64,000 bases of DNA from Brassica napus (GCF_020379485.1 NC_063447.1:57091452-57155451), one strand, 5' to 3'. Counted from the first letter of the stretch, positions 1-13,850 are shown. Notes: generated by a model from the letters alone, not told the origin. Translations and numbers: made by a program.

Positions 1-1169
1 TGGACAATAGATTCACAGGGAGCATACCTCTTTCAGTTTGCAATTATAGGTCTCTGATGCTTTTGAGGATACCTTACAACAAACTCACGGGTCCAATCCC
101 TCAATGCTTGAGTAACTTGACGTTTGTGAATCTACGGAAGAACAACTTGGAAGGAAGTATTCCTGACGCCTTTTATAAGAGTTCTTCTCTACGATCACTC
201 GATGTTGGATACAATCGATTAACCGGGAAACTTCCAAGATCTCTTCAGAATTGCTCATCTCTAGATTTTCTAGTTGTTGACCACAACCGAATCAAAGACA
301 AGTTTCCTTTCTGGCTCAAGTCTTTACCAAATTTGAAAGTCCTTGTCCTCAGTTCAAACAGATTCTATGGCTCTATATCTCCTCCTCCTGGTCAAGGTCT
401 TCTCGGGTTTCCAGAGCTGCACATATTTGAGATATCTGATAATAAGTTTACTGGAAGCTTGCCACCAACATACTTTGTCAATTGGAAAGCAACCTATGAA
501 GATGGTAGTCTATATATGGTACACATAAAAGATACTTCCGGGAGACTGTACTATACCTATACAGAAGCTATAGATTTGCAATACAAAGGTCTATCAATGG
601 AGCAAGGGAAGGTCCTTAATTCCTACGCCACCATCGATTTTTCTGGGAATGGAATTGAAGGACAGATTCCTGAATCCATTGGTCTCTTGAAAGCGCTGAT
701 TGCACTCAACTTTTCCAACAACGCCTTCACAGGCCATATTCCTTTGTCGTTGGCCAATCTGAGCAATCTCGAATCGCTAGACCTATCAAGCAACCACCTC
801 TCAGGTACTATTCCTAATGGACTTGGAAGCCTCTCGTTTTTATCGTACATAAATGTGTCTCACAACCAACTCAAGGGTGAAATACCACAAGGAACACAGA
901 TTATTGGACAACATAAATCTTCATTTGAAGGGAATGCAGGCCTTTGTGGTCTTCCTCTCCAGGAAACTTGCTTTGTGACTAATGCTCCACCCACACAACC
1001 ACCTAAGCAAGAAGACCAAGACCAAGTACAAGTGTTGAACTGGAAAGCTGTAGTTATTGCCTATGGACCTGGACTGTTACTTGGATTGGTAATAGCACAT
1101 GTCATCGCTTCATACAAACCTGAGTGGCTGTTCAAGATAATTGGCCCGAATAAGCGCAGAAACCATTAG
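1..1169 (+). CDS. Leucine-rich-repeat receptor-like protein (RLP), 3' part
   Basis: The open frame runs in from the window edge (first full codon at position 3) and ends at TAG 1167-1169, so the N-terminus is missing. What is visible is the C-terminal half of a plant receptor-like protein. LRRs of the LxxLxxNxLTGxIP type come first, then a non-LRR island (about codons 138-200 of the frame, with [15 protein letters not shown]). Four more LRRs follow ([19 protein letters not shown] onward), then the [10 protein letters not shown] capping motif, an acidic stretch (KQEDQDQVQ), one transmembrane helix ([20 protein letters not shown], with GxxxG spacing) and a short basic tail without a kinase. RLPs of this class sit in the plasma membrane and signal in immunity or development with adaptor kinases. 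The ligand cannot be inferred. The gene converges on UREG. Confidence 0.9.
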   Translation, partial: DNRFTGSIPLSVCNYRSLMLLRIPYNKLTGPIPQCLSNLTFVNLRKNNLEGSIPDAFYKSSSLRSLDVGYNRLTGKLPRSLQNCSSLDFLVVDHNRIKDKFPFWLKSLPNLKVLVLSSNRFYGSISPPPGQGLLGFPELHIFEISDNKFTGSLPPTYFVNWKATYEDGSLYMVHIKDTSGRLYYTYTEAIDLQYKGLSMEQGKVLNSYATIDFSGNGIEGQIPESIGLLKALIALNFSNNAFTGHIPLSLANLSNLESLDLSSNHLSGTIPNGLGSLSFLSYINVSHNQLKGEIPQGTQIIGQHKSSFEGNAGLCGLPLQETCFVTNAPPTQPPKQEDQDQVQVLNWKAVVIAYGPGLLLGLVIAHVIASYKPEWLFKIIGPNKRRNH

Positions 1170-1486
1170 GATTATGTATGTCTAGTGGTTGAGTACTCGT
1201 GTCGTGTATGTAAGCATTTCCTTATTGTTATATCATTATCTGTTGCTTTGTTTTATTTCGCTTTTTTTAATAAATCGTGTGAAGTCTCTTCTATATTGCT
1301 CGTGTGTTATGGTTTCTATTTGTTGCTTCTGTTAAAGGACATTAATTAACTAGAATCACAATGTAATGAGAGTCTCATGCTCTATTACAAAACCCTTATT
1401 TCTCTTATGTCTTCAGTACAACAACAACAAACAGATACATAAGCTTCAATGCATAAACCGAGTTTTATTCAGTTCCTAAGAACCGG
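1170..1486. other. Convergent 3' intergenic region
   Basis: This short AT-rich gap lies between two converging genes. It contains an AATAAA-like word near 1270 that could serve RLP polyadenylation on the plus strand. The UREG 3' UTR presumably occupies the right part on the minus strand. No coding or repeat signal is visible. Confidence 0.5.
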
Positions 1487-2856
1487 TTAATGGCGCTTGT
1501 TCCCGGTTGCTTGCTCCCATGAGTTCATGACGTGGTTGACTATTTCTATAACCCCAAGCCCATGCTTCACCTGAATATAGTTTAGCAGTCAGAGGAAACT
1601 CCTTTTGTAAACAACTAAACACTAAGCTCATTCATTGGTTGATGAAACATGTTACCTGAGCAAAGACGAATGGACCTCCATCACGCATGCGTAGTGCATC
1701 CCTTTCCATGACAGACAAGTCAGCTCCAACAGCTGCTGCGAGATCTGTCTTGTTTATCACCTTGCAGTTTGAAAAAAAAACACACAAGAGAGTTTAATCA
1801 CCTTACCATAAACTTGATCATTGGAAGTAATGATAAGTATACCAGAAGATCAGCTTGAGTGATGCCAGGACCGCCTTTACGTGGTATTTTATCACCAGCA
1901 GACACATCGATGATATAGATGATATAGTCAGCTAGCTCTCTGCTGAAGTTAGCAGCTAAGTTATCTGCAAAACACACAACACTGAATCAGTTCATTCTCA
2001 TTTGATTCCTTGAGAAAACAGAAGCCATAACTCGAACCGCGTACCTCCACCAGATTCGCAAAGAAGCAAATCAGTTTTGAACAAGTTTGATAACTCCTCA
2101 AGAGGACCTAGGTTGATACTGATGTCTTCACGGATGGCAGCGTGTGGACATCCACCGGTTTCAACGGCTCTGATCCTTTCCTCAGGAAGAGCTCCATGCT
2201 TCACCAGAAACTCACCGTCCTCTTTGGTGAATATATCATTGGTCACCTACATTGTTTTACAAGACCAAAGTCACATGTCTACTGTACTGAGACCAAAGGA
2301 AACAATCTTATGTCTGGTAATAAAAATAATACTCACAGCAGCAAGACTGTACTTGTCCCTCAAGACTCTACAAAGAGCAAGCATCAATGCTGTTTTCCTG
2401 AGTAAAAACAGAAAGGTTAACACTTCTTGTCTGAAAAAACGTTATCTAGAGATTGTTCTTTGTTCTGTTCCCAAATCTAAATAAACCAAACAGTCAATAT
2501 GATTTGTTTGAAGTAGAGAAAAGACAGTTACCCTGTGCCAACAGGACCGCCAATACCGACGGTGAAAGCTCTCTCGGAGAAGTTACGGTCGTTAAGAGGA
2601 GGAGCTCGGCGGCTGAAGTATCCAGGAGAGTAGATGGGTTCGTGTGAGTGCGGTGCGAGTCCATCGTGGCTATGGTACACCCTCCCGTCCGGTCCTACCC
2701 AAGACTCCGCACCTCCACCGGCCTGTTTCCTACTTGACAGAGTTAGATAAGATTAGTGAATGATAAGAGAATAAATCGCAGAAAGAATCAAGGAAACACG
2801 AACTTGTGGCCTTGCTCGTGGTCGTGATGGTGATGATCATGGTCATGTGAAGCCAT
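1487..2856 (-). CDS. UREG: Urease accessory protein UreG, 7 exons
   Basis: UreG is the GTPase that, with UreD/UreF, delivers nickel to apo-urease in the cytosol. I assembled seven exons on the minus strand: 2804-2856, 2532-2729, 2337-2397, 2045-2246, 1843-1964, 1656-1760 and 1487-1570. All introns are GT-AG, and the exons sum to 825 nt (274 aa), close to the roughly 275 aa of Arabidopsis UREG. Visible parts are a His-rich N-terminus ([17 protein letters not shown]), the P-loop GGPVGTGKTA (split by the exon 2/3 intron), the switch segment [12 protein letters not shown], the metal-binding motif CPH ([17 protein letters not shown]), the ESGGDN segment, and NKTDL, the guanine-specificity motif. 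The frame is intact throughout. The gene is next to RPL18A in the same orientation, as in Arabidopsis. Confidence 0.96.
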
Positions 2857-3435
2857 TTTTCAAGAGACTTGAGGCTCTGCTTGGTTGCCGCGTTGACTTT
2901 CACTTGAGCTACTCCGCGAGAGTGAATCTTGAACGCACGAAAGCAGATTCAAGAAGTAAAGAAGAAACCTTATCTCCCAAAGTGGTAGGAGATTCTCTAT
3001 GTTCCCTCGGTGCTTAGAATGACTTAAATGGCCCTGCCGGTGTCAATAATACTCATTTGTCATCTGTGAGAAATAGATTCCATTGTTAGTACTTTACCAA
3101 TACATCCTCTTTCCAAATATACAACTTAAGCCTTGGTTAATTAATGAAAATATTGTTTGTTTTAAAGTGCTTTACTGATATATACGTGTTCTTAAAGTGA
3201 GTTTGTTTCCAATAAAGAGAACTTAGGAGTCAAGAAACGAGAAAAAAGGTTTTTTTTTTTTCAAAATCAAGAACAACACAATCCAGACAAAGTCGAGTTT
3301 AGTTCCATGAATAAGGCTAAAACGTTGATAAACAAAAATATCCTTGAAAAGAAAAACAAAACGGCAGATAACTTCCATCAAGATTCCCAATCCCCAAACA
3401 AAAAGGTATGTGAAGCCTTCAATCAGAGACTCTTA
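2857..3435. other. UREG upstream region / RPL18A downstream region
   Basis: This 579-bp interval separates two head-to-tail minus-strand genes. The right part should hold the RPL18A 3' UTR and terminator, and the left part the UREG promoter and 5' UTR. A T11-type homopolymer lies near 3250-3261. No clear TATA box or repeat element was recognised. Confidence 0.4.
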
Positions 3436-4681
<1,246 letters not shown>

Positions 4682-4716
4682 TTTCGTCGGTTGAAAGCTA
4701 AACAAATGGAGACGGC

Positions 4717-4794
4717 TTAGGGTTAGTGCCGTTTATAAATCAGCGTACGCGAAAACCCTATTAGCAAAACCGAAATCTCAAAGCCCAATGGGCT
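4717..4794 (-). promoter_or_regulatory. Telo-box and site II promoter elements of RPL18A
   Basis: Just upstream of the RPL18A start codon are a telo-box (TTAGGGTTAG at 4717-4726), a second one (AAACCCTA at 4753-4760), and a paired site II motif (AGCCCA 4782-4787 and TGGGCT 4789-4794). In plants, telo-boxes with TGGGCY site II elements mark promoters of ribosomal protein and other growth-related genes, where TCP factors bind site II. The function here is inferred from motif and position. Confidence 0.75.
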
Positions 4795-4800
4795 GATAAT

Positions 4801-6011
4801 TATAGATCATTTCTTAAACCCATCCAAATTTAATATGTTTTTTTTAAGGGAAATTGCAGTAGATAACTATGAAACTTATATTTAATTAGACAAATAGACA
4901 ACATACTGTTTAATTTTTCATAATGACAACGTTGTCCCTATGTAGCCGGTCACATAAAGGAATAGAAGAATCTGACACAAAACACACTTGTGCATTAATT
5001 CTGAAAAGACAAAGATTTTTTTTGAAAACCTTCAATGTTTTGCAACAAACCAGAGTTTCCATCTGTTTAATGTTTATATTTCTCTCACTCGTTCTTTCAT
5101 CTTCCTAACATTCTCTCTTTAATTGGTTTTCAATCTCAGATTTTACATGATCTCTTCTTCTTGTTTTTCGAATTCTTTTTGTTTTCCTCTCTTCTTGTTC
5201 TCTGTTTATTTAAGAAAAAACTCAGATCTAAACAAATTTGAATTCCATGGCTAACCAGAGTTGGAGATGGCAGAGGAAGAGGCGACATGTCTCTGAGGCG
5301 GTGATGGTATCAGAGCTAAGCAAATTTGGATTTCATGGCTAACTAGAGGCGACAGAAGTCTCAGAGCTAAGCAAATCTGGTTTTTCTCTCTCTCTCTCTC
5401 CCTCTCCTCCTCCCCCCCCCCCCCCTCTGTTTTGAATCTTTTTTTATGGTTAATATCTGATTTGGTTCAACATCAGTTTCAATGCTCAAACCTTTGTTTG
5501 CTTATGGTTAATATCTTGTCTCCCTTCCTCTCTTTGTAATTGATTTTTTGTTTTATTTATAGATCTGAGAAAATAATGATAAAACGGGAAGGAGAAATGG
5601 TGGTGTGACGTCAAGCGTGGTGCGGTGATGAGAATCTGAAGTTAAGAAGTTAGAGAAGAAGATATGTCGGAGAAGAAGAAGATGAGGCGGAGAAGTATGG
5701 TTCCAAGCTCGCCGTTGTCGTTACTTATCTCGAGTATCGACTTCAGCTCTCCCTTTCGGTGATGCAAGGGAGCTTGAGTGCGGTGGAGGAAGCTGAAGAG
5801 GCTCGATGGCTGTAGTGGTTGAAGGCGGCATTGTTAGGGGTTCCTCTTTAATCCAAAGAGAAATGATGACGGCAAAGATTAATGACCGGATAATCTTTTT
5901 GTTAACCGTAAATTTGCTAACTTTGATCTACCGAAGCTAGCTTTGATCTAAGTCGAATATTTTTGCTAACTGCAAATTTGTTGAGCATGTTAATGTTTAG
6001 TAATTCATAAA
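4801..6011. other. Intergenic DNA with simple repeats
   Basis: No gene was recognised. A degenerate direct repeat (core CAGAGCTAAGCAAAT near 5310 and 5357) encloses a GAG/GGC-rich stretch. It is followed by a CT microsatellite (about 5386-5404) and a C13-14 run (about 5413-5426). The purine-rich stretch 5600-5850 (GAAGAAG, GGCGG) resembles an untranslated or decayed exon but has no convincing reading frame. Confidence 0.4.
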
Positions 6012-8142
6012 CACTACAAAAAAAAAGTCTACATTGATAGCAAATTGTTATAGCACGTTATACTGGTCGTAGATGATTTAAATATTTCTGTATTATATTA
6101 TAGCATTAGATAAACTCTATGGTAGAGTGAAACCTAAAATAGCACTTAATTAATATTATTTTAAAAATTAAGCGAGCGGAAATATAAAGTCACAGATACC
6201 GCCAACACTTAGCGAAAAATTAGATTTAAGCGCCAAAGATATTTTTTAACTGGTTTCAACAATGCTATCAAAGACATATAATATCATTTTTATAATGATA
6301 AGAAAAGCTCTTTGAACCCCTAAACTCTAAATATGATTTTAAACTCTAAACATTGTTTTAAACCCTAAACTTTAAAGACAACCTTTAAACCTCTAATCTT
6401 TTCATGCTATAACTTCAAATCTTAAAATTAAAATCAAAATTTAATCTTTTTAATCTTAATCTATAATTTCCTAAACACATATCTTTAATCTTTAATCAAA
6501 CTCTATATCTTAAATCTTAACTTCAAACGTAAACTAAACATTCAATATTCTAAATATAAACTTCAAATCTAAATTATTAAATATTTAACTACAAATCTTC
6601 TAGTATTCAAATCTATTATTTTCCAATCTTAATCCAAAACACTAAATTTTAACCCTAAACCTCATATTACAACATCAACACCTTAAATCATAAAACTAAA
6701 TTTTACTCTTAATCATATTTTTTTTTGTAAATCATAAAATATAAATTTGAAACTTTTCAAATTTTGAATCAAACATACAAATTTATAAACGAATTATAAA
6801 TCAGATTTTTTATAAACATGCAAATTTAAAAATGATGACCAAAATCATAATGTTAATATTAATCTAATATTTTCAAACTTAAACATCAATTCATAAAATA
6901 AATATCAGTTTATTAGGTTAAAAAAATAAAAATTTAGACTTAAATTATAAACTACAAAATATTAATTTTGAAATAAGATATAACTAATAAAAATCACTTA
7001 CAAAACAAATTATCAAATATGGAAAGACAAAACAAAAAATAAAAGTAGAAAAACAGAAACAAAATTGTCTGGCCAATCAGATTAAAATACATGGATCACA
7101 CTTTTGAACCGTTAGATTAACTTAGATCTAAAGGTTAAGATTTCTTCCTTTTAATTTTTATTTTCTCTTCTCCCTCTCTCTCTCACTCTCAACTCCGCTA
7201 CAGAGATCTGGGCGCATGTTCTTCTCCTTCATTCTCATCTCTCCCATCACTCTCCAAGCTTACTGTTTCTCTCATCTCTCCTATCTCTCTCCACGCCTCT
7301 CTCATCTCTCTCATCTCTCCCATCTCTCTCCCACCGCGTCTCCTCCTCGTCTCACCACCACCACCAGGGTCGCCCTCTCTCCACCACCAGGTTCGCCCGC
7401 TCACCACCACCACGGTCGCCCTCCCACCACCACCACGGTTGATCTCTCTCTCTCTCTCTCTATCTCTTTGTATCTTCTCTCTGTTTCTGTAGTATGAATC
7501 TGATGTTGTTTTGTTTTGGTAAAGATAGTTGGGGAGGCAAGGTTCATGGTGGCTGGAGGAGGCATGGTCCATGGCGGCTTGAGGACGGAAGTCTCGTGGC
7601 GGCTGGAGGAGGCAAGGCTCATGGCTGTTGGAAGAGGGGCAAGCCTATGGAGGAGGCGGCTGCAGCCTTTTTTTTTTTTTTTAGGTTTAGATTTGGTTTA
7701 GTGTAACTCTGGTTAGAGAAATTGTAGTGGTCTGAGTTTATGTTATAATTTCTGGTTAGTTTTGTAAACCAGGATTAATTTGTAAACCAATTTTAATATA
7801 TAAATAAAATTTATTTTAATTTCAATATAAAACAATTTTCAATTTAATATTAAATTATTTTATTTCGAATTATAATTAATTTTTGTTAATTGCAGTAAGA
7901 TCTATCATAGCACGAATATATAAATCGTAATCAATTTGTAACAAAAAAATAGTGTTATATTTAAGTTAATAACATCATTGAAATATTGCTATCGTACATG
8001 TACATTTCATAGCATTTAAATAAATGTTATCGTAGATGGGATACCTATGATGGCTGCCGATGACATAGCATTTCAAGTTTCGCTATGAAAGTTCTACAAT
8101 AGCGTTTATCGTGTGCTAAGAATGTGCATATTTCTTGTAGTG
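6012..8142. mobile_element. Non-autonomous CACTA (En/Spm-type) transposon
   Basis: The element starts CACTACAAAAAA at 6012 and ends TTTCTTGTAGTG at 8142, the CACTA-superfamily termini. It is flanked by AAA at 6009-6011 and 8143-8145, the expected 3-bp target-site duplication. Subterminal DNA repeats ATAGCA/TGCTAT-like words at both ends (for example TATAGCACGTTATA near 6050 and ATAGCATTT near 8000 and 8065). No transposase frame exists in its 2131 bp. The interior is AT-rich with degenerate CCCTAAA-like words (6320-6670). A CT/CCACCA-rich stretch (about 7150-7460) and a GGCTGGAGGAGGC repeat (about 7545-7650) make short spurious open frames. Confidence 0.85.
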
Positions 8143-11100
8143 AAACAAAAATTGTCTATAAACCCTTTATTTTGGATGCTAAACGACAATTAGTTGGTTT
8201 TGTAATTTAAATGCCGCATATATATTTTGGATCAGTCTTGTTTGACAATAACTACACTATTATTTGATAATGCATATTATAACCGGAAAATAAATAGATA
8301 CTTAAGATTAAGACGGTAATAACCGGAAAATGATTTTTGTATCTGTAATATGAATGTTAATTATAGCAGGATTAAAAATTATGTTTTTAAGTTGATTTAT
8401 CTTATGAGATAGCATATTGTGACACATGAGTTTTAACATTGTGTGTTAACATTACAGAGTTTTTTTCATAATTAAACATAATATGATGTGGTAAATTTTT
8501 ATTGGATAGCATTTTAACGGTAAATGCACCATATTCGAAATTCAACTATTTCGATTGAACCCAAGAGATGAAAAAAAAAACTCTATCTTTTAGCTTCAAA
8601 AAATAAAGAACAATACTTAGGTTCTAGGGTTTGAGTTTAGAGTTTAAATTTAGGGTCTAGGATTTGGGTTTAGGATTTGGGTTTAGGATTTGGATTTTGG
8701 GTTTAGATTTAGGGTCTAAAGTTTGGATTTAGGGTTTAGGAATTGGGTTTTGGGTTTAGGGTATAGATTCAAGTTTTAGGAGTTTAAATTTAGGGTTCAC
8801 TCAATCCTTTATAGTTTCAGTTAATAATTTATTCCCTCAAGAATAACGACTTAGGTTTGTCTAGCTTGTGAAGAACACCGTATTTGCATCGTCTAGTTCT
8901 TCATTATGTATCTATGTATCAACAAATGGTTGTGAACGCATTAAGAAAAATTGTTTGGAATTGATCTGATATATATATATATATATATATATAAACATTA
9001 GAAACAATATATAAAGATATTTTGTATTTGCACCTTTAAAAAAAAACTGTCATCGTTGTTGTGAGATGAAGACAAAATGACCGGCAACTAGAATTGTGAT
9101 TTGATTCAAAGCGCCATGGAAGGTTAGTGGAGTCATTTAATTCTCCACCATCTCCTGGTTCTCAAATTTTTAAATAAAATGCACGGTTTCCCAATTTCCA
9201 TACAAAATATGTATATTAAGCTAATTGACCCATTTTTTAATCTGTTCGAACTTTGGTCCACAATTTCTTTTATTCAAAATCAGCTTTAACTTGTTAAATG
9301 TATAAAATATTTTGACTCTGGAATACAAACAAAAATAATCCTGTGTAATACCTACCCCACTAGGCCAATCACATTATTATTAAACTAGAATTTTTTCCAG
9401 TTGCTTTGTAATTTGTACAAAATTAAAACATACTAATTTATTTAATTTGACTAGATGATATTTTAAGGATCTGGTTGAAAGCAAAATCTGTCAACGTAGA
9501 AGTAAATGTTTGTTTGACAATGGTGAATGACTCTCTTACTAATTGTGCCGATCGAGAAAAAAACATTCAGAGTTTAATTCTCGTTCGTTCTGTTTATGAA
9601 TAAGTGTCACTATAACATTTTTCACACAAATTAAAAAAGTCTTAATTTGTTACTAAAATATATGTAAGTTGTTATTAATTATATATTTTTGACCAATCGT
9701 ATTTGAGATAAATAAAATTATTTATAAAATCAATGCAGTTTACAATTAAATTTCAGCTGAAAGTAAATATAATTTGCATTGAAATTGTAAAATGACATAT
9801 TTTTGTGTAACAAAAAAAAATTAGTTTGACACTTATTATAAAACAAAAAGAGTATCTTAAACAGTGTAAAAGTGGTTGGATACGAGTAGGTTTGGGTTGC
9901 TAAGCAATTTGCATTAAAAAATATCTCACTGCATTATATTGTATGATTACGTAGATACTATCTACGAAATTATTACTTACTGTTCATTTTAATATCCATA
10001 GAGAAGTTATATACATATACTACATTTTTCATTGCGGATTAGTCTGAACATTTCTATAGGTTCGGCTCGAGTATAAAAAATATTCTTAAGATGTTTACTT
10101 ATATGTTCCACTTAACTCATTGTATGAAATGCGAGTTCAAAATTCATCTCCGCTTTAATTATTACGGACATGGTGAAAAGATTGTGGTCGTGGTCAGGGT
10201 AGAACTGGAATAACTCTCAATCTGGAAGATTTTCTATCATAGCAACAATGAAACTTTTCTTTGTCTGAAAAATTATTTTCTTCTTTTTGCAATCTTGTCA
10301 GCTTATACGTAAATGCTGCCATTAAGTGTTTAATCGATATCGTTTGCCACTGTTATTTATCCTATTTCACCAAACTCATTAAACTCACTAAGAGATCTTC
10401 TTGCTGGTTCAAAGCTAGCTGACAGACGATAAAGAGTTCTGCAAAGCAGTCTTTGCCAAAAGTGTATATATGATGTCGAGTTCAAGTTTTCCGAAATAGA
10501 AGTGAAATCAGTAGAAGAGGAAAAAGAGGATATATGATTGATATTACTTTTTTTATATACAAATGATCATAATTAATTTACAAATATGTAGTTAATAATA
10601 GCATGTCACATGTTTATATATCCAATCCGGTTGTAATTGTAGACAAGGCCTCTTGTATATATTCCAACGATCTAGATGTGCAAAATATTATTGAATTTTG
10701 CGAATTTGTTTTACTTCTAGTATGGATATGGTTTTGGCTTTCTATCAGATTGTATGTATTTGTACAACCGGGATTTATGGTCTTTCCAAAAGAGAGAATA
10801 ATATAAAATAGATTTAAATTTTGAAAATTGATTACCCACATGAAACTCGTTATAACTAGTCAACTACACTGATGCACAAAAAAAATACATGAAGAAAAAT
10901 GACATCTTACAAGTTACAAATTGTATAACATTCTAGGGCCACTTGCTTCCACAGACACATAACTCGAACATTAATAAAACCACACTCTCCGTCGACAAAA
11001 AGGTAAATTAAATAGTAAAGGATACGGGTGTTACAATAAAAAAAGATACGTATTATCCGTGTATGTAACTTGTTGTTCAAGAAAAGACTAGATGTAACTT

Positions 11101-11178
11101 ATCGGACACTGTACTCATTTTATTTACGTTATATTAAAATATTATTATTTGTCTATTTTAATGGATTTGGATATATTA
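8143..11178. other. AT-rich intergenic DNA with degenerate telomere-like tract
   Basis: No gene is visible. About 8620-8800 is a tract of degenerate GGGTTTAGG/ATTTAGGGT words, a common decayed interstitial telomere-like sequence in Brassicaceae. An (AT)n microsatellite lies at 8969-8993. The rest is unique-looking AT-rich DNA. Small open frames near 10600-10840 have no features of a real protein. Confidence 0.5.
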
Positions 11179-11328
11179 TCTTATATATTAATTGAGAAGT
11201 CACTTTATTGATTTATGCTGATGTGTCGCTCATAGAAGAGTTCTCCAATTAATTGTTATAATTTGATTGGTTGATGCTTTTCATTATTCATTTACTTAAT
11301 TAAAATTTTTAAAAGAAAACAATTCATA
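11179..11328 (+). mobile_element. Helitron 5' end fragment
   Basis: TCTTATATATTAATTGAGAA at 11179 matches the 5' terminus seen on the Helitrons at 12265, 13053 and 15224 (TC start, TATATTA, then GAGAAG or ACAGAAG). No matching hairpin-CTAG 3' end follows. The copy is interrupted at 11329 by a hAT insertion and seems truncated. Confidence 0.5.
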
Positions 11329-11336
11329 GAATTACC

Positions 11337-11897
11337 CCCTTGTTCGGAACTACGCTAGGCGTTAGTCGGGTGTTCGGACTGGGCCTAGCGCCTAATGAAA
11401 AACCCGGGGAGTATACGGGGATTAATCGCCGACCTGTTTTTAAGTTATTATAATACTATGTATCTAAAACACAAAAACTTCTCATGGTCTGGTGGTTATA
11501 GGAGTGTTTGCCTCCTATCCAACTCCGGGTTCAAGTCCCATTTGACTCAATGTTGATTTTTTTCGATTTTTTTTAAATGAGTGGCATTTATGTAAATAAC
11601 TCATCGCCTTTCTCAGAATTCTTTTAGGGCTTCATGATTTCTGAAACAACTTTTTGCGGCCGCCATAGATTTTTTTGATTAATCTTTAAATCCTTTGGGT
11701 TTTAACTGTAGTTTGCATTATAAGCTTGTAGATCTACCACATATAAACCGATTTTCGACTTCAGATTAACAAAAAAACTAAACTTTCTGTACCACACCGC
11801 CTAATCCTCCGCATACAACCAAATCGCCACGTTCGGAGACCGCCGACCGTTTAATCGCCGGAAAGTCGCTCCGCGGCGGTCGCGTTTTAGAACACTG
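11337..11897. mobile_element. Non-autonomous hAT-like element with 8-bp TSD
   Basis: A 561-bp GC-richer block is bounded by the direct repeat GAATTACC at 11329-11336 and 11898-11905, the 8-bp duplication typical of hAT elements. The right end reads GTTTTAGAACACTG, whose complement CAGTGTTCTAAAAC is a hAT-style terminus; the left end (CCCTTGTTCGGAAC) is a diverged partner. Inside are CGCTAGGCG/CCTAGCGCC palindromic words near 11353-11390 and a tRNA-like segment at 11486-11545. No transposase is encoded. Confidence 0.65.
11486..11545 (+). repeat. tRNA-like (SINE-head) segment inside the hAT element
   Basis: The stretch contains TGGTGGTTATAGG, resembling a pol III A box, and CGGGTTCAAGTCCC, resembling a B box, at tRNA-like spacing. 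It is not a complete tRNA: no acceptor stem pairs. It could be the head of a SINE or a captured tRNA piece. I found no SINE poly(A) tail or target duplication of its own. Confidence 0.45.
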
Positions 11898-11996
11898 GAA
11901 TTACCTAATCTAATCTATGTTTCCAAACATACAATTAAACATCTTAAATATAGATGAATTAACATAATTTGTTAATAGAAATAATTAAATATCTAG

Positions 11997-12264
11997 ATTA
12001 CATTATATAAATTGATAAGATAGATATAAATACATATGATACTATAGAAACAATTGTAAAATCGATTTTTATTATGTTTATATTAGCAGTGAATAAAATA
12101 AATCATAGATTTTAGAAAACTAATTAATCTAAACTTAATAATATTAATTAAATTCACTCATTCACTATATATATCTTATAAAAATGTGTCAAATGAATGC
12201 AAAACAGCCAAATATATAATTCTAAAAAATTTCAATCATTTTTTAATGACAATGTGATATCATA
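11997..12264 (+). repeat. Direct duplication, left copy
   Basis: This 268-bp AT-rich segment (ATTACATTATATAAATTGAT to GATATCATA) recurs, with a few percent differences, at 13851-14117. Two Helitrons sit exactly between the two copies. Confidence 0.9.
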
Positions 12265-13052
12265 TCTTATATATTAAAACAGAAGTCACAACCTTGATTC
12301 ATGTGTGATTTTTTTAAAAAATGGACCTAATGGATATATTCCTATAAAGTTATGTTACATTTAATATCTAATCTTATCATTTAAATTTTGGGCCTACCAA
12401 AATTTTATTGGCCTATCAATAATTGGATTTAAACAATAGATGATCCATATGATTTAAAGAAAGTATAAATTAAATATATATAATTTAATGTTGTAATACT
12501 ATACCTCCATATGTTAATTATTTAAATATTTGTCGATCTTAACTTTTAAAATTATAAAGATTTTTTTTAAATAACAAAAATCATATTATCTAACAATGAT
12601 TAGTCTTTACTATCTTAAACCAATGAAAACAAATTTTAAACTATATAGTTTATTTTAAACATTAAACAAAGACTAAATGTTTAATTATTTACTCGATAAT
12701 ATAAATCTATGAAGAGGAAATTTTAATTTTTTAAAAACTTTCTAAATTTGTAAAATGTTACAATATCTTTGAATATGACAATAAAACAATATTTTACTAA
12801 TATTTATATATATAGTTACCATTTTAATAAGGAAATAATAATTCGAAAATATATATAGAAGAAGATACAAATACATGTGAAAGTTTAAAACAATCTATTC
12901 AATGAAAAAAATATACCTTAAACTTATTATATTTTAAAAATTGATAGACACATATATATTGTAATATATACCAATTTAGAATTGAAAAAAAAATATCTAT
13001 ATAAAAAAAAATGAAAACAAAAACCTGCGCGGTTGCGCGGATCGAGATCTAG
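12265..13052 (+). mobile_element. Non-autonomous Helitron, first of a tandem pair
   Basis: The 5' end is TCTTATATATTAAAACAG at 12265. The 3' end has the hairpin GCGCGGTTGCGCGG, then ATCGAGATCTAG, ending CTAG at 13049-13052. Insertion is between A and T without target duplication, as expected for Helitrons. The 788 bp are AT-rich and non-coding. Confidence 0.88.
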
Positions 13053-13849
13053 TCTTATATATTAAAACAGAAGTCACAACCTTGATTCATGTGTGATTTT
13101 TTTTAAAAATGGACCTAATTGATCTATTTCTAGAAAGTCATGTTACATTTAATCTCTAATCTTATCATTTAAATTTTGGGCATACCAGAAATTTTTATTG
13201 GGCTATCAATAATTGAATTTAAACAATAAATGATCCATTGGATGTATAGATAGTATAAATTAAATATATATAATTTAATGTTGTAATACTATACCTCCAT
13301 ATGTTAATTATTTAAATATTTGTCGAAGTTAACTTTTAAAATTATAAAAAAAAAATTTTAATAACAAAAATCATATTATCTAAAAATGATTAGTCTTTAC
13401 TACCTTAAACCAATGAAAACAAATTTTAAACTATATAGTTTATTTTAAACATTAAACAAAAACTAAATGTTTAATTATTTACTCGATAATATAAATCAAT
13501 GAAGGGAAAAGTTTAATTTCTTAAAAAATTTCTAAATTTGTGAAATGTTACAATATCTTTGAATATGACAATAAAATAATATTTTACTAATCTTTATATA
13601 TATATATATAGTTACGATTTTAATAATGAAATAATAATCCGAAAATATATATATAGAAGAATATACAATTACATGTGAAAATTTGAAACAATATATTCAA
13701 TAAAAAAATATACCAAAAATTTATTTTTTTAAAAAAATTGATAGACACATATATATTACAATATATACCAATTTAGAATTGAAAACAAAATGTTTATATA
13801 AATATAAATAAAAACAAAAACCCGCGCGGTTGCGCGGATCGAGATCTAG
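13053..13849 (+). mobile_element. Non-autonomous Helitron, second of a tandem pair
   Basis: The second copy starts TCTTATATATTAAAACAG immediately after the CTAG of the first copy, with no spacer. It ends with hairpin CCGCGCGGTTGCGCGG and CTAG at 13846-13849. It is 797 bp, non-coding, and very similar to the first copy with small indels. Confidence 0.88.
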
Positions 13850-13850
13850 T

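Noticed and set aside
7198..7706. Overlapping open frames rich in Ser/His/Thr or Gly
   Set aside because: Produced by CT, CCACCA and GGAGGC simple repeats inside the CACTA element.
8620..8800. Possible true telomere repeat
   Set aside because: Words are degenerate (GGGTTTAGG, ATTTAGGGTCT) with no perfect TTTAGGG array; such tracts are common in crucifer intergenic DNA.
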